Assembly: GCA_028821195.1 (NCBI GenBank)
Contig: JAPPHB010000116.1
Coordinates: 1-49,569, forward strand
Direction: 5' to 3'
DNA: 49,569 nt
From: Gammaproteobacteria bacterium
Lineage (GTDB): Bacteria; Gemmatimonadota; Gemmatimonadetes; Longimicrobiales; Gaopeijiaceae
Shown here: piece after piece, positions 33,177 through 41,823 of the stretch
Layout: every line of letters begins with the position of its first letter
Position numbering within the stretch: position 1 is the stretch's first letter
Position numbers and translations under genes: made by a program
The notes under the pieces: model-generated
Database searches by the model: none
Told to the model about the DNA's origin: nothing
The model's input: only the letters and a program-made list of their open reading frames with translations

Positions 33177-34772
33177 ATGAAACCACTTCCCTCCACCCGC
33201 GCCAAGCGCATTCTCTGGGTCGACGACGAGATCGACCGCCTGCGGCCACACCTCCTGTTTCTGCAGCAGCGGGGCTACCATGTGGACGCCATCGCCAACG
33301 GCGACGATGCCCTCGTGCTCCTGCGCCGGAACCACTACGACCTGGTCATGCTCGACGAGCAGATGCCCGGGCGCCGGGGCCTCGAAGTGCTTGCCATCCT
33401 TCGGCGGCAGGATCCCAACGCCCGCGTCGTCATGGTGACCAAGTCGGAGGAAGACCGCACCATGACCGAGGCGATCGGGCGGCGCGTCGAGGACTATCTG
33501 GTCAAGCCGACCAGCCCGCGGCAGGTGCTTTCGGTGGTCACCCGCATCCTCGAAGGGTCGAGCATTCGCCAGCAGCAGGTGGCCCGCGACTTCGCGGCGC
33601 GCTTCGGATCGCTCTCGGCGCTGCGTGCGGAGGTCCGCACCCATGAGCGGTTCGCCTCCCTGTATGCGGAGCTGGTGGACTGGCACATCCGGCTGGATCA
33701 GGCGGGAGAGACCGGTCTGCTGGATTCCGTCAACGGGATCATGGCCGAGCTTCGCCACGACTTCGGAACCTGGATCACCCGCAACTATCCCCGCTGGGTG
33801 AAGGGCGCGGGCTCGGCCCGGCCCGAACTCTCGACCGACATCGTGAAGACCCACGTGGCGCCCCTGCTGGGCACCGATCCGGTGGTCTTCGTGATCCTCG
33901 ACTGCATGAGGCTCGACCAGTGGCGCGTCATCGCACCCCTGCTGTCCCCCATGTTCGAGATCCAGGAGAAGCTCTACTACTCCATCCTGCCCACCGCCAC
34001 GCCCTACGCGCGCAACGCCATCTTCGGCGGTTTGTTCCCGGACGAAATCGCCCGGCTGCGCCCCGGCTGGTGGGACGCGTCGGATGACGAAGGGAGCCTG
34101 AACGCCTTCGAGGACGAGTTGCTGGCGGCCCAACTCTGGCGGCTGACCGGGCGCGACGTGCCGCTGCACTACGAGAAGATCTTCACCGACCGGGAGGGCG
34201 AGCAGGTACGGGCGCGCTTCCGTTCGGCCGTGCGCACCGAGGGCTCGCTGGTGGCGCTGGTATTCAACTTCGTGGACCTCATGACGCACGGGCGCAGCGA
34301 ATCCCCGGTGCTCATGGAGGTAGCCAGGGACGAGGTCGCGCTGCGCAACCTGACGCGGGCCTGGTTCGAACGCTCTACCGCCTTCCAGGTTCTGAAGGAA
34401 GCGGCGATGGCGGGCTATCCCGTGGTGCTCACCACCGATCACGGCTCGATCCACTGCAACCGTCCGACCACCATCTACGCCCGCAAGGACGCCACCACCA
34501 ACCTGCGCTACAAGTTCGGAGTGGATCTCCGGACCGCGAGCAGGTCCACCGTCTTCAGCACCAAGCGGGCCCGCGACCTGCGGCTGCCCGGGGGACGGAT
34601 GGGAACGACCTACGTCGTCGCCCGGGACGACTACTTCATGGTGTATCCCACGAAGCTGCGGGAATACCAGTCACGCTACCGCGGGTCCTTTCTGCACGGC
34701 GGCATCTCGCCGGAGGAGATGATCGTACCGGTCGCGCGCCTGCAGCCCCGAGGCCGGAGCACGCTGGATTGA
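33177..34772 (+). CDS. PorX-like response regulator with PglZ/alkaline-phosphatase domain
   Basis: 531 residues. N-terminal receiver domain: acidic pair D16-D17, phospho-acceptor D60 (LVMLDEQMPG), T88 and K110. A helical linker (about 125-200) follows, then an alkaline-phosphatase-superfamily PglZ domain with VILDCMRLDQWR, PTATPYARN and TTDHGSIHC. This is the PorX architecture, which in Bacteroidota controls the type IX secretion system and hydrolyses linear nucleotide-like substrates. No histidine kinase or T9SS gene is in the window. It sits inside an envelope operon; its stop overlaps the ABC exporter start (TTGA). Confidence 0.88.
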   Translation: MKPLPSTRAKRILWVDDEIDRLRPHLLFLQQRGYHVDAIANGDDALVLLRRNHYDLVMLDEQMPGRRGLEVLAILRRQDPNARVVMVTKSEEDRTMTEAIGRRVEDYLVKPTSPRQVLSVVTRILEGSSIRQQQVARDFAARFGSLSALRAEVRTHERFASLYAELVDWHIRLDQAGETGLLDSVNGIMAELRHDFGTWITRNYPRWVKGAGSARPELSTDIVKTHVAPLLGTDPVVFVILDCMRLDQWRVIAPLLSPMFEIQEKLYYSILPTATPYARNAIFGGLFPDEIARLRPGWWDASDDEGSLNAFEDELLAAQLWRLTGRDVPLHYEKIFTDREGEQVRARFRSAVRTEGSLVALVFNFVDLMTHGRSESPVLMEVARDEVALRNLTRAWFERSTAFQVLKEAAMAGYPVVLTTDHGSIHCNRPTTIYARKDATTNLRYKFGVDLRTASRSTVFSTKRARDLRLPGGRMGTTYVVARDDYFMVYPTKLREYQSRYRGSFLHGGISPEEMIVPVARLQPRGRSTLD

Positions 34773-36625
34773 GGCTGTATCTCCGCATTCTGCGGTATCT
34801 GGGTCCCTACGTCGCGGTGTTCCTGGGCGCCGTTGCCGCGAGCATCCTGTTCGCCGCCTTCGACGCCTTCTCGATGGTGCTCCTGATCCCGTTCCTGAGC
34901 GTCCTGATGACGCCGGAGGCAGGTGCCTCGAGCGGGGTCGGCGACGGGATGCTGGGCCGGCTGCTGGACGCCACCGCGGGGCGCTTCGTCGCCGGCGCGG
35001 CGGGGCCGCAGGACGCGGTCCAGGCGCTCATCCTGCTGATCCTCGCCGTGTTCGCAGTCAAGAACGTCTTCGACTTCCTGAAGACCTGGCTGGCGGCGCG
35101 CGTGGAGCAGGGTGTGACCCGCGACCTGCGCAACCAGGTGCACGATCACCTGCTCGAACTCGACCTGGTCTTCTTCGGACGGACGCGCATCGGGCAGATC
35201 GTCTCGCGGCTGACCCACGACGTCGAACTGGTGCGGACCCTGTTTACGCGCGAGTTCATGCGCGGCATCTCGGCCGCCTTCGAGGTGGGAGCCGTTGTGG
35301 TGCTCATGGTGGCGGTGTCGCCTTCGCTGACGCTGCTCTCGGTCGCCGTGCTGCCGGGCATGGTGGTCATCTGGGGGCCGATGCTGAAGAAGCTGCGCCG
35401 CGAGGACGGCCGTGTGCTCGACCAGGCGGCCGAGGTGAACGCCCGGATTCAGGAGACCTTTTCGGGAATCCGCCTGGTGAAGGGGTCCGCGGCCGAGGAC
35501 TACGAGCGCGGGCGTTTTCATGCCCTGACCGGACGATACTTCCGCACCTTCCTGCGCACGGAGCGGGTGCGCGCCCTGGCGGCCCCCGTGACCGAAATGG
35601 TGGCGGCGCTCGGCACCATCGTCATCCTCTGGTACGGCACCCGGCTGGTCCTCGTGCAGGGCGATCTCACCGGGCCGGCGTTCATGGGTTTCGTCGCGCT
35701 GAGCACGAAGCTCTACAGGCCGGTCAAGTACCTGAGCCGGCTGCCCGCCATGATTCAGCCCGCCCTGGTGGGAGGCCGCAGGCTTTTCGAGTACCTGGAC
35801 GCGCCCGCGGCCATTCGCGACCGGCCGGACGCGCTGCCGTTCCCCGGCGTGGAACGCGAGGTCGTGTTCGACCGGGTGGGGTTCGGCTACCGCGAGGGAA
35901 GCCCCGTGCTGGAGGATGTTTCGCTTGTGGTAGAGCGCGGAGCCATGGTGGCCGTGGTGGGGCCGAGCGGGGCCGGGAAGAGCACCCTGGTGGATCTGCT
36001 CAGCCGGTTCTTCGAGGTTACCTCGGGGAGGATCCTGATCGACGGCACGGACATCCGGCGGTTCCGGCTGCGCAGTCTGCGGGCGATGATGGGCATCGTT
36101 TCGCAGGAGACCGTGCTCTTCCACGACACCGTGCGCGCCAACATCGCCTACGGGTTGCCCGGGGCCGGGGCGAGGGAGGTGGAGGAGGCGGCGCGCGCGG
36201 CGGGTGCGCACGAATTCATCGAGGCGCTGCCCGGGGGCTACGACACCGTGGTCGGCGAGCGCGGCGCCGAACTCTCCGGCGGACAGCGCCAGAGGCTCGC
36301 GATCGCGCGCGCCATCCTGCGCGATCCTCCGATCCTGATCCTCGACGAGGCCACCAGTTCGCTCGACATCGCGTCGGAACGCCGCGTGCAGCGCGCCCTG
36401 GACCGGCTCAGCGAAGGACGAACCGTGTTCGTAATCGCGCACCGTCTGTCCACCGTTCAGCGCGCGCGCGCGATCTTCGTGCTGGACGGGGGCCGGATCG
36501 TCGAAGCCGGGGCCCACGACCAGCTCATGCGCGCGGGAGGGCTGTACTGCCGGCTCCACGAGATGCAGAGCGGGTCGCCGGCGGGCGGGCACCGGATTCC
36601 GGAAGTGGTCGCGGCGCGGGGTTGA
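34769..36625 (+). CDS. MsbA-like ABC transporter, fused permease and ATPase
   Basis: 618 residues. Six-helix ABC exporter domain (about 1-320), then a nucleotide-binding domain with Walker A GPSGAGKS, LSGGQRQRLA and ILILDEATSSLD, and H-loop IAHRLST. Type IV (ABCB/MsbA) half-transporter that works as a homodimer in the inner membrane. Next to an LpxL-like acyltransferase gene it most likely flips lipid A or a related lipid; a peptide or other lipid substrate is possible. TTG start overlapping the regulator stop. The gene after it starts 18 bases on. Confidence 0.92.
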   Translation: MRLYLRILRYLGPYVAVFLGAVAASILFAAFDAFSMVLLIPFLSVLMTPEAGASSGVGDGMLGRLLDATAGRFVAGAAGPQDAVQALILLILAVFAVKNVFDFLKTWLAARVEQGVTRDLRNQVHDHLLELDLVFFGRTRIGQIVSRLTHDVELVRTLFTREFMRGISAAFEVGAVVVLMVAVSPSLTLLSVAVLPGMVVIWGPMLKKLRREDGRVLDQAAEVNARIQETFSGIRLVKGSAAEDYERGRFHALTGRYFRTFLRTERVRALAAPVTEMVAALGTIVILWYGTRLVLVQGDLTGPAFMGFVALSTKLYRPVKYLSRLPAMIQPALVGGRRLFEYLDAPAAIRDRPDALPFPGVEREVVFDRVGFGYREGSPVLEDVSLVVERGAMVAVVGPSGAGKSTLVDLLSRFFEVTSGRILIDGTDIRRFRLRSLRAMMGIVSQETVLFHDTVRANIAYGLPGAGAREVEEAARAAGAHEFIEALPGGYDTVVGERGAELSGGQRQRLAIARAILRDPPILILDEATSSLDIASERRVQRALDRLSEGRTVFVIAHRLSTVQRARAIFVLDGGRIVEAGAHDQLMRAGGLYCRLHEMQSGSPAGGHRIPEVVAARG

Positions 36626-36643
36626 TTCCGGCGGGGAGCATGC

Positions 36644-37591
36644 ATGGGGGCGTCTGAGGGACGACGCGCGCGCGTTCGACACCGGGTCGAGTACGCGCTC
36701 TTCCGCATGGCCGCCGGGTGTGCGCGGCTGCTTCCGGGACGGTGGGTCCAGGGCCTGGGGGCGGTGGCGGGATGGCTGGCCGGCAGCGTGCTGGGTATCC
36801 GCCGCCGGGTCACGGCGGAGAACCTCGCACGCGCCTTTCCGGAGCGTTCGTCCGCCTGGCGGGCGCGCGTGGCGCGGGAGAGCTATCGCCACCTGGGACG
36901 CACTGCGGCCACCACCTTCCGGCTCGCGCGCCTGACGCGCGCCGAGATCCTCGCGCTCTCCCGGGTGGAGGGACGAGAGCTGCTGGCGGAGCCGGTGGCA
37001 CGCGGCGAGGGCGCCATCCTGGTGACCGGCCACATCGGCAACTGGGAGGTGGGGGGCGGGGCGCTGGCTTGCCGCGGCCTTCCGCTGGACGTGGTGGTGC
37101 GCCCCCAGAACAATCCGCTCTTCGACCGTGCACTGACGCAGGCCCGCCGCCGGCTGGGAATGAACGTGGTTTCGCGCAACGACCCGGTGCATGTCCTGCT
37201 CCGCTCGCTCAGCAAAGGCCGCGTCGTCGTGCTGCTCGCCGATCAGAATGCCCACGCGCGCGGCCTGCCGGTGGATTTCTTCGGAGAGCCGGCCTCGACC
37301 GCCCGTGGCGCGGCCCTGCTCTCACTGCGCAGCGGCGCACCCCTGGTGCTGGGCGTCGCCCTCCATCATCCGGAGGCCCCCGTTCCCCATCATCTCGTTC
37401 TGGAACAGGTCTCGATTTCACCGAGCGGGGTGCCGGCCCGCGACGTGGAAGCGCTGACGCGCGCGCACGTCGCCGCGCTCGAGCGCTGGGTGCGGCGCCA
37501 TCCGGGGCAGTATCTCTGGCAACACCGGCGTTGGTTCCGCACGCGAGCCGCCGGCCGGATTCTGGAACCGTCCCCGCGCGGTCAGGTATAA
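36644..37591 (+). CDS. LpxL/HtrB-type lipid A acyltransferase
   Basis: 315 residues. N-terminal hydrophobic anchor (about 17-50). Catalytic motif H130-IGNW-E135 (H-x4-E), plus NPLFDRAL and LLADQNAHARGLPVDFFGE, all standard in the lauroyl/myristoyl acyltransferase family. C-terminal HPGQYLWQHRRWF is also typical. It transfers a secondary acyl chain to lipid A or a lipid A-like acceptor at the inner membrane. Its place right after the MsbA-like gene supports this. ATG 36644. Confidence 0.9.
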   Translation: MGASEGRRARVRHRVEYALFRMAAGCARLLPGRWVQGLGAVAGWLAGSVLGIRRRVTAENLARAFPERSSAWRARVARESYRHLGRTAATTFRLARLTRAEILALSRVEGRELLAEPVARGEGAILVTGHIGNWEVGGGALACRGLPLDVVVRPQNNPLFDRALTQARRRLGMNVVSRNDPVHVLLRSLSKGRVVVLLADQNAHARGLPVDFFGEPASTARGAALLSLRSGAPLVLGVALHHPEAPVPHHLVLEQVSISPSGVPARDVEALTRAHVAALERWVRRHPGQYLWQHRRWFRTRAAGRILEPSPRGQV

Positions 37592-37673
37592 GCGCCAGCC
37601 TGTTTGTTCCCACCGCCCGCGGTTCTGTTCGGCACCGATCTTGCACCGCCGAGAGGACGTCCCGCGAGGTCAC

Positions 37674-37677
37674 GGAG
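37674..37677 (+). promoter_or_regulatory. Shine-Dalgarno site for a TTG start
   Basis: GGAG, six bases before TTG 37684. No ATG or GTG lies near the beginning of the glycosyltransferase core. Confidence 0.5.
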
Positions 37678-37683
37678 TCCAGC

Positions 37684-38430
37684 TTGGTCTACATCTGCAT
37701 ACCCGCCCGCAACGAAGAGAACACCATCGGCGTGCTTCTCTGGAAGATCCGTCAGGTCATGGCCGGCTTCGGCCGCGACTACGAGATTCTCGTTCTCGAC
37801 GACGGCTCGAGCGACGATACGCGCTCGCTGCTGTCGAGCTATCGGCGCGTCGTGCCGCTCGTGATCCTGTACGGCAAGAAGCGATTGGGGTATTCGGGGG
37901 CAACGGAAGAGCTGCTGCGCCAGGCCGCGCGCCGGGCCGAGTATCCGAAGCGGGATGTGGCCGTGACTCTTCAGGCCGATTTCAGCGACGACCCCGCGGG
38001 CATCGTGCCCCTCATGAAGACCATCGAAGGGGGTGCGGATGTCGTGAGCGTGGCCTACGCCGGGGAGCCGCCCGGACTGACCCGGTCCGCCCGCCTTACC
38101 CGCTGGGTCGGGTGCCACTGGCTGCGAAGGGCGCTCCGCTCGGCGCCGGTGTCGGATCCGTTCGGGGGTTTCCGGGCATATCGCATCGTGGTCCTCCGGA
38201 AGATGTTTGGCGAAGCGGGAGAGGAGGGGTTGGGGCTCGGCGAGGGCTGGGCCGGCAACCTGGAGTTGCTCGGGCGTGCGCTTCCCCATGCCCGTGCGGT
38301 CGCCGAGGCCGTGGTCGAGGCGCCCCGCAACCGGCGGGTGCGGGGTTCGCGTTTCAGGGCATGGCGCACGCTGCGGGGTCTGGGCCGTGCGCGCGGGCGG
38401 ATCACCTTTGCCGCGGCGCAGGGATCATGA
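37684..38430 (+). CDS. family 2 glycosyltransferase
   Basis: 248 residues, GT-A fold, starting VYICIPARNEENTIG. Nucleotide-sugar site in ILVLDDGSSDDT and the DxD-type region AVTLQADFSDDP; later SDPFGGFRAYR. It resembles dolichyl-phosphate-mannose/undecaprenyl-phosphate sugar synthases, but has no C-terminal membrane helices. It probably adds a sugar to a lipid carrier or an envelope glycolipid. TTG start. Its stop overlaps the DUF3108 protein start (ATGA). Similar base composition to its neighbours. Confidence 0.85.
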   Translation: MVYICIPARNEENTIGVLLWKIRQVMAGFGRDYEILVLDDGSSDDTRSLLSSYRRVVPLVILYGKKRLGYSGATEELLRQAARRAEYPKRDVAVTLQADFSDDPAGIVPLMKTIEGGADVVSVAYAGEPPGLTRSARLTRWVGCHWLRRALRSAPVSDPFGGFRAYRIVVLRKMFGEAGEEGLGLGEGWAGNLELLGRALPHARAVAEAVVEAPRNRRVRGSRFRAWRTLRGLGRARGRITFAAAQGS

Positions 38431-39245
38431 GACGCCCGATCGGTCTTGTAGCGCTCGCGCTGGGACTCGCTGCCCTGCCGCCGGCCGAGGGCCGCGCGCA
38501 GGCACAGGCGCCCTGGATGAGGCCGGCGGAACCCATCGCGGCTCCCGTGCCGTTCGAAGTGGGCGAGTTCCTGGAATACAAGGTCAAGCTGGGAATCCTC
38601 GACGCCGGCGAAGGATCGCTGGAGGTTGCCGCCATCGAAGCGGTGCGGGGAACCCCGGCCTACCGTGCCGTCATGCGGATAGACGGCGGCATACTGTTTG
38701 CGCGCGTACGCGACGTGTTCCAGACCTGGTTCGACATCCGCACGCTGACCAGCCTTCGCTTCATCCAGGACCAGAACGAAGTCGGGTCGAAGCGCTATCG
38801 GCATTACGAGATGTTCCCGGAGCGCGGGGTCTGGGAACGCAGGGACGACGAGGAGGTGGGCGATCTGCCCACATCGCTGCCCCTCGACGACATCTCCTTC
38901 GTCTACTTCATCCGCACCCTGCCGCTGGAGGTGGGCGATGTCTACACCTTCAACAGGTACTTCAAGGACACGGGCAACCCGGTCGTCATACGGGTGCTGC
39001 GCAAGGAAGAGAAGGAGGTCCCCGCGGGCATCTTCAAGACCATCGTGGTGCAGCCGATCATCCGCACCCGGGGACTCTTCGGCCAGGGCGGCAGGGCCGA
39101 ACTGTACTTCAGCGACGACGACCGCCGGGCGCTCGTGTACATGAGGTCGAGGATCCCGGTCGTCGGCAGCCTCACCCTGCACCTCACCAATCCGCCCGCC
39201 TGGCAGCCCCAGCCCGGCGACACCACCGGCTCGACGCCGCCGTAG
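38427..39245 (+). CDS. periplasmic DUF3108 protein
   Basis: 272 residues. Signal peptide (MRRPIGLVALALGLAALPPA, cleavage near GRAQA) and a beta-rich domain typical of DUF3108: VGEFLEYKVKLGILDAGEGSLEV, RDVFQTWFDIRTLTSLRF, YTFNRYFKDTGNPVVIRVLRKEE and ALVYMRSRIPVVGSLTLHL. Members are predicted lipid-binding barrels like LolA/LolB in the periplasm. Last gene of the eight-gene envelope run, overlapping the glycosyltransferase by 4 bases. Confidence 0.85.
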   Translation: MRRPIGLVALALGLAALPPAEGRAQAQAPWMRPAEPIAAPVPFEVGEFLEYKVKLGILDAGEGSLEVAAIEAVRGTPAYRAVMRIDGGILFARVRDVFQTWFDIRTLTSLRFIQDQNEVGSKRYRHYEMFPERGVWERRDDEEVGDLPTSLPLDDISFVYFIRTLPLEVGDVYTFNRYFKDTGNPVVIRVLRKEEKEVPAGIFKTIVVQPIIRTRGLFGQGGRAELYFSDDDRRALVYMRSRIPVVGSLTLHLTNPPAWQPQPGDTTGSTPP

Positions 39246-39257
39246 CGCCACTCCCGA

Positions 39258-39286
39258 TTGTTGCGGCCGCGCCCGCTTATTACACT
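39258..39286 (+). promoter_or_regulatory. promoter candidate for the RHH/PIN pair
   Basis: TTGTTG (39258-39263) and TACACT (39281-39286), 17-bp spacing, in an AT-rich patch (TTATTACACTCTTAATAC) unusual for this region, about 90 bp upstream of the RHH gene. Confidence 0.3.
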
Positions 39287-39373
39287 CTTAATACGGGGGC
39301 ACCGCCGGCCTCCGTGGTCCGGCCCGATCCCTCGCTCGCGAGGTCCTTCGTTCGGCCGGGAGCGATGATCTGA

Positions 39374-39637
39374 ATGGCAACTCGGACGGTGCGTCTCGGA
39401 CAGGAAGGGGAGACGACCCTGGCCGATCTGCGGGACCGGACCGGCCTGTCGATTTCGGAGGTGATCCGGCAGGCGCTGCGCACCCTGGCGGCGGAGCTGG
39501 ACAGGGAAGCCGCCTCGCGCCCGTACGACGTCTACCGCAACATCCCCCTGCCGCGGTCCGGCGGGTACGCTCTGGCGCCGTCCTCGCGGGCGAAGCAGGC
39601 GGTGGTGCTCGTGATCCGACGGAGGCACGCATTGTGA
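39374..39637 (+). CDS. ribbon-helix-helix antitoxin
   Basis: 87 residues. N-terminal RHH fold: strand TRTVRLGQE, then helices TLADLRDRTGLSISEVIRQALRTLAAELD. Proteins of this kind bind DNA as dimers and neutralise a partner toxin with their C-terminus. Its stop overlaps the GTG start of the PIN-domain gene (GTGA), the classic antitoxin-toxin layout. Likely represses its own promoter. A lone regulator role is less likely given the overlap. Confidence 0.78.
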   Translation: MATRTVRLGQEGETTLADLRDRTGLSISEVIRQALRTLAAELDREAASRPYDVYRNIPLPRSGGYALAPSSRAKQAVVLVIRRRHAL

Positions 39638-40056
39638 TTCTGGTCGACACCGGACCGCTGGTGGCGCTTTTCACTCCCACCGATGACTACCACCGCCACT
39701 GCGTCGCGATTCTGGAGTCGCTGAACGAGGAGCTGGTGACCACGGCGCCGGTGCTTACCGAAGCGTTCCATCTGCTGCGCCCGGGGAGCCAGGGTCCGCT
39801 CAGGCTCATGGAGTTCGTGCGGCAGGGCGGGCTCCGGGTTCTGCCGATGGACGACGAGTGCCTGCTGCGCGGCTTCCGGCTCATGGACCGATACGCGGAC
39901 ATGGCGATGGACTTCGCCGACGCTTCCATCGTAGCTACGGCGGAGAGCCTGAGGATCCACAGGGTGTTCACCCTGGACAGACGGCGCTTTGCGTTCTACC
40001 GCGTGAAGCGCGGCCACCGGCGCGTTCCTCTTTCGTTCGCGGAGCCACCCGGCTAA
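39634..40056 (+). CDS. PIN-domain toxin (VapC-like)
   Basis: 140 residues. PIN nuclease acidic residues: D5 (ILVDTGPLV), E43 (VLTEAFHLL), D93/D96 (MDFADASIVA) and D115 (VFTLDRRRF). All four positions are intact, so it should be an active Mg2+-dependent RNase. GTG start overlapping the antitoxin stop. VapC-type toxins cleave tRNA or rRNA. The pair lies between the envelope operon and the RDD-SpoIIM gene, with no mobile-element marks beside it. Confidence 0.82.
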   Translation: MILVDTGPLVALFTPTDDYHRHCVAILESLNEELVTTAPVLTEAFHLLRPGSQGPLRLMEFVRQGGLRVLPMDDECLLRGFRLMDRYADMAMDFADASIVATAESLRIHRVFTLDRRRFAFYRVKRGHRRVPLSFAEPPG

Positions 40057-40064
40057 GCCCGGCA

Positions 40065-41816
40065 GTGTCGGAGAAGCCGCCAACGGGGCGCCGGCTCCGG
40101 CTGGAGACGCCCGAGCACGTCCGGCTCGACTACGAGCTGGCCGACGTAGGCTCGCGGCTGGCTGCTCTGCTGATCGACATGGCGATCATCGTGGGCGGCC
40201 TGATCCTGCTCACGATGGCCGCCGCGCTGCTGCGGCGGGGCGGATTGTCCCTGGGCGAGAGTCTGGCGGCGAGCGTCCTGGTGCTCGGTTTCTTCGTGCT
40301 GCAATGGGGATACTTCCTGCTGTTCGAGCTGCTGCGCGACGGCCAGACGCCCGGAAAGCGCGCCCTCCGCCTGCGGGTGCTCCACTCGAGCGGCCAGCCT
40401 CTCTCGGTGCGCGGCTCGGTGATCCGCAACGTGCTGCGCATCGTCGACTTCCAGCCGGCGGTAACGGGTGTGCTGGGTGGGGGAGTGATCATGCTCACCG
40501 GCAGGTCCCAGCGGCTGGGCGACCTGGCTGCCGACACCATCGTGGTGCGCGACGGTGGCGCGGACGAAGTGGCCTGGCCCGATGCCTCGGCCGCCCCGGC
40601 GGCGGGCCGACCTCTGCTCTCGGCCGAGCAGTTCGAGCTCCTGACCAACTATCGCCGCAGGCGTGCCGACCTCTCGCGCGACGCGATGGACTCCGTTGCG
40701 AGCGCGGTGTTGCAGGCGATCCGCCCGGCCGTCGAAGGGCATTCCCTTCTCGGAACGGTGTCGGCCGACGAGTTCCTGGTGCGGCTGCACGACGAGGAGG
40801 AACCGCGCCGGGCGGCGGCGGGCGGTGTGTGGGGACTGCAGGCGGCGGCCCTGGTACGGGAGCAAAGGCAGGAATGGGCGCGGTATGGCGAACTCCTGCG
40901 CGAGAGCCGCAGGGGCGGACTCGGGCGGCTCCCCGAAAGGGATCTCAGGGTATTCGGTCGTCTGTATCGCGGGATGACCGCGGACCTGGCCCGCGCCCGC
41001 ACCTACGGCGCCCCCGCGTCGGTGCTGCACAGCCTGGAACGCTGGGCCGGAGCCGGCCACAATCTCCTCTACCGGGTGACCGGGGAGTCCATCGTATCGG
41101 TGCGCCGCTGGATTGCTTCCGGTTTCCCGAAGGCGGTGAGGACGTACCACCGGCCCATCCTGCTTGCGGTCCTGCTGCTCTTCGGTCCCATGGGCATCTC
41201 GTACGGCCTCGTGCGATCAAATCCGGTCCTGGCCCGCTACATGACCTCGTCGGCGATGCTGGAGCGCGCGGAGTCGACCCCGGTGGGAGACATCGACGCC
41301 GAATACGTCGACATCCCGGGCACGCTCATGCCGCTGGCCTCCACGAGTCTCGTTACCAACAACGTGCAGGTTGCCCTGCTGGCCTTCGCGGGCGGGGTTC
41401 TGGCGGGATCGCTGACCGTGCTGCTGCTGGTGTTCAACGGCGTGCACCTGGGCACGGTGCTGGGGCTGTACGCGAACGAGGGGCTGCTGGGGGTCATTCT
41501 CGCGTTCGTCTTCCCGCACGGCTTCATGGAACTCACCGCCATCTGCCTGGCGGGCGGCGCCGGCCTCTGGCTCGGATCCGCGGTCCTGGCGCCCGGTCGC
41601 CGCACGCGCCGAGCGGCGCTGCAGGCGCGAGGCCGGGAAGCGCTCTCGCTCCTGTCGGGCGTGGTCGGACTGCTCGTGATCGCGGGGGTCGTCGAAGGCT
41701 TCTATTCCCCGTCGGGTCTGCCGGCGTCCGCGAAGTTCGCGTTCGGTGGGGCGACGGCGGTCTTGCTGGCGGTCTATTTCGCCCTGGCCGGGCGGAAGGA
41801 GGCGAATCGGGCGTAG
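40065..41816 (+). CDS. RDD domain fused to SpoIIM-like (DUF95) membrane protein
   Basis: 583 residues. N-terminal RDD domain (about 1-165): RLDYELADVGSRLAALLIDM with helices after it and LRDGQTPGKRALRLRV. A charged cytoplasmic linker (about 180-350) follows, then a multi-helix SpoIIM/DUF95-type domain (NNVQVALLAFAGGVLAGSLT, GVHLGTVLGLYA, FPHGFMELTAICLAGG). The two families usually occur as separate neighbouring genes in MoxR-DUF58 clusters; here they are one protein. Not evidence of sporulation. GTG 40065 is the first start after the toxin stop, with no clear ribosome site. Converges on the DUF58 operon with 7 bases between stops. Confidence 0.85.
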   Translation: MSEKPPTGRRLRLETPEHVRLDYELADVGSRLAALLIDMAIIVGGLILLTMAAALLRRGGLSLGESLAASVLVLGFFVLQWGYFLLFELLRDGQTPGKRALRLRVLHSSGQPLSVRGSVIRNVLRIVDFQPAVTGVLGGGVIMLTGRSQRLGDLAADTIVVRDGGADEVAWPDASAAPAAGRPLLSAEQFELLTNYRRRRADLSRDAMDSVASAVLQAIRPAVEGHSLLGTVSADEFLVRLHDEEEPRRAAAGGVWGLQAAALVREQRQEWARYGELLRESRRGGLGRLPERDLRVFGRLYRGMTADLARARTYGAPASVLHSLERWAGAGHNLLYRVTGESIVSVRRWIASGFPKAVRTYHRPILLAVLLLFGPMGISYGLVRSNPVLARYMTSSAMLERAESTPVGDIDAEYVDIPGTLMPLASTSLVTNNVQVALLAFAGGVLAGSLTVLLLVFNGVHLGTVLGLYANEGLLGVILAFVFPHGFMELTAICLAGGAGLWLGSAVLAPGRRTRRAALQARGREALSLLSGVVGLLVIAGVVEGFYSPSGLPASAKFAFGGATAVLLAVYFALAGRKEANRA

Positions 41817-41823
41817 GGATTCT

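Noticed and set aside
34769..38430. Natural-product or antiphage cluster from PglZ plus ABC and glycosyltransferase genes
   Set aside because: The PglZ domain is in a REC-fused PorX arrangement with no BREX genes, and the neighbours fit lipid A-type envelope synthesis.
40065..41816. Sporulation function from the SpoIIM-like domain
   Set aside because: The domain is widespread in non-sporulating bacteria, and no other sporulation gene is present.
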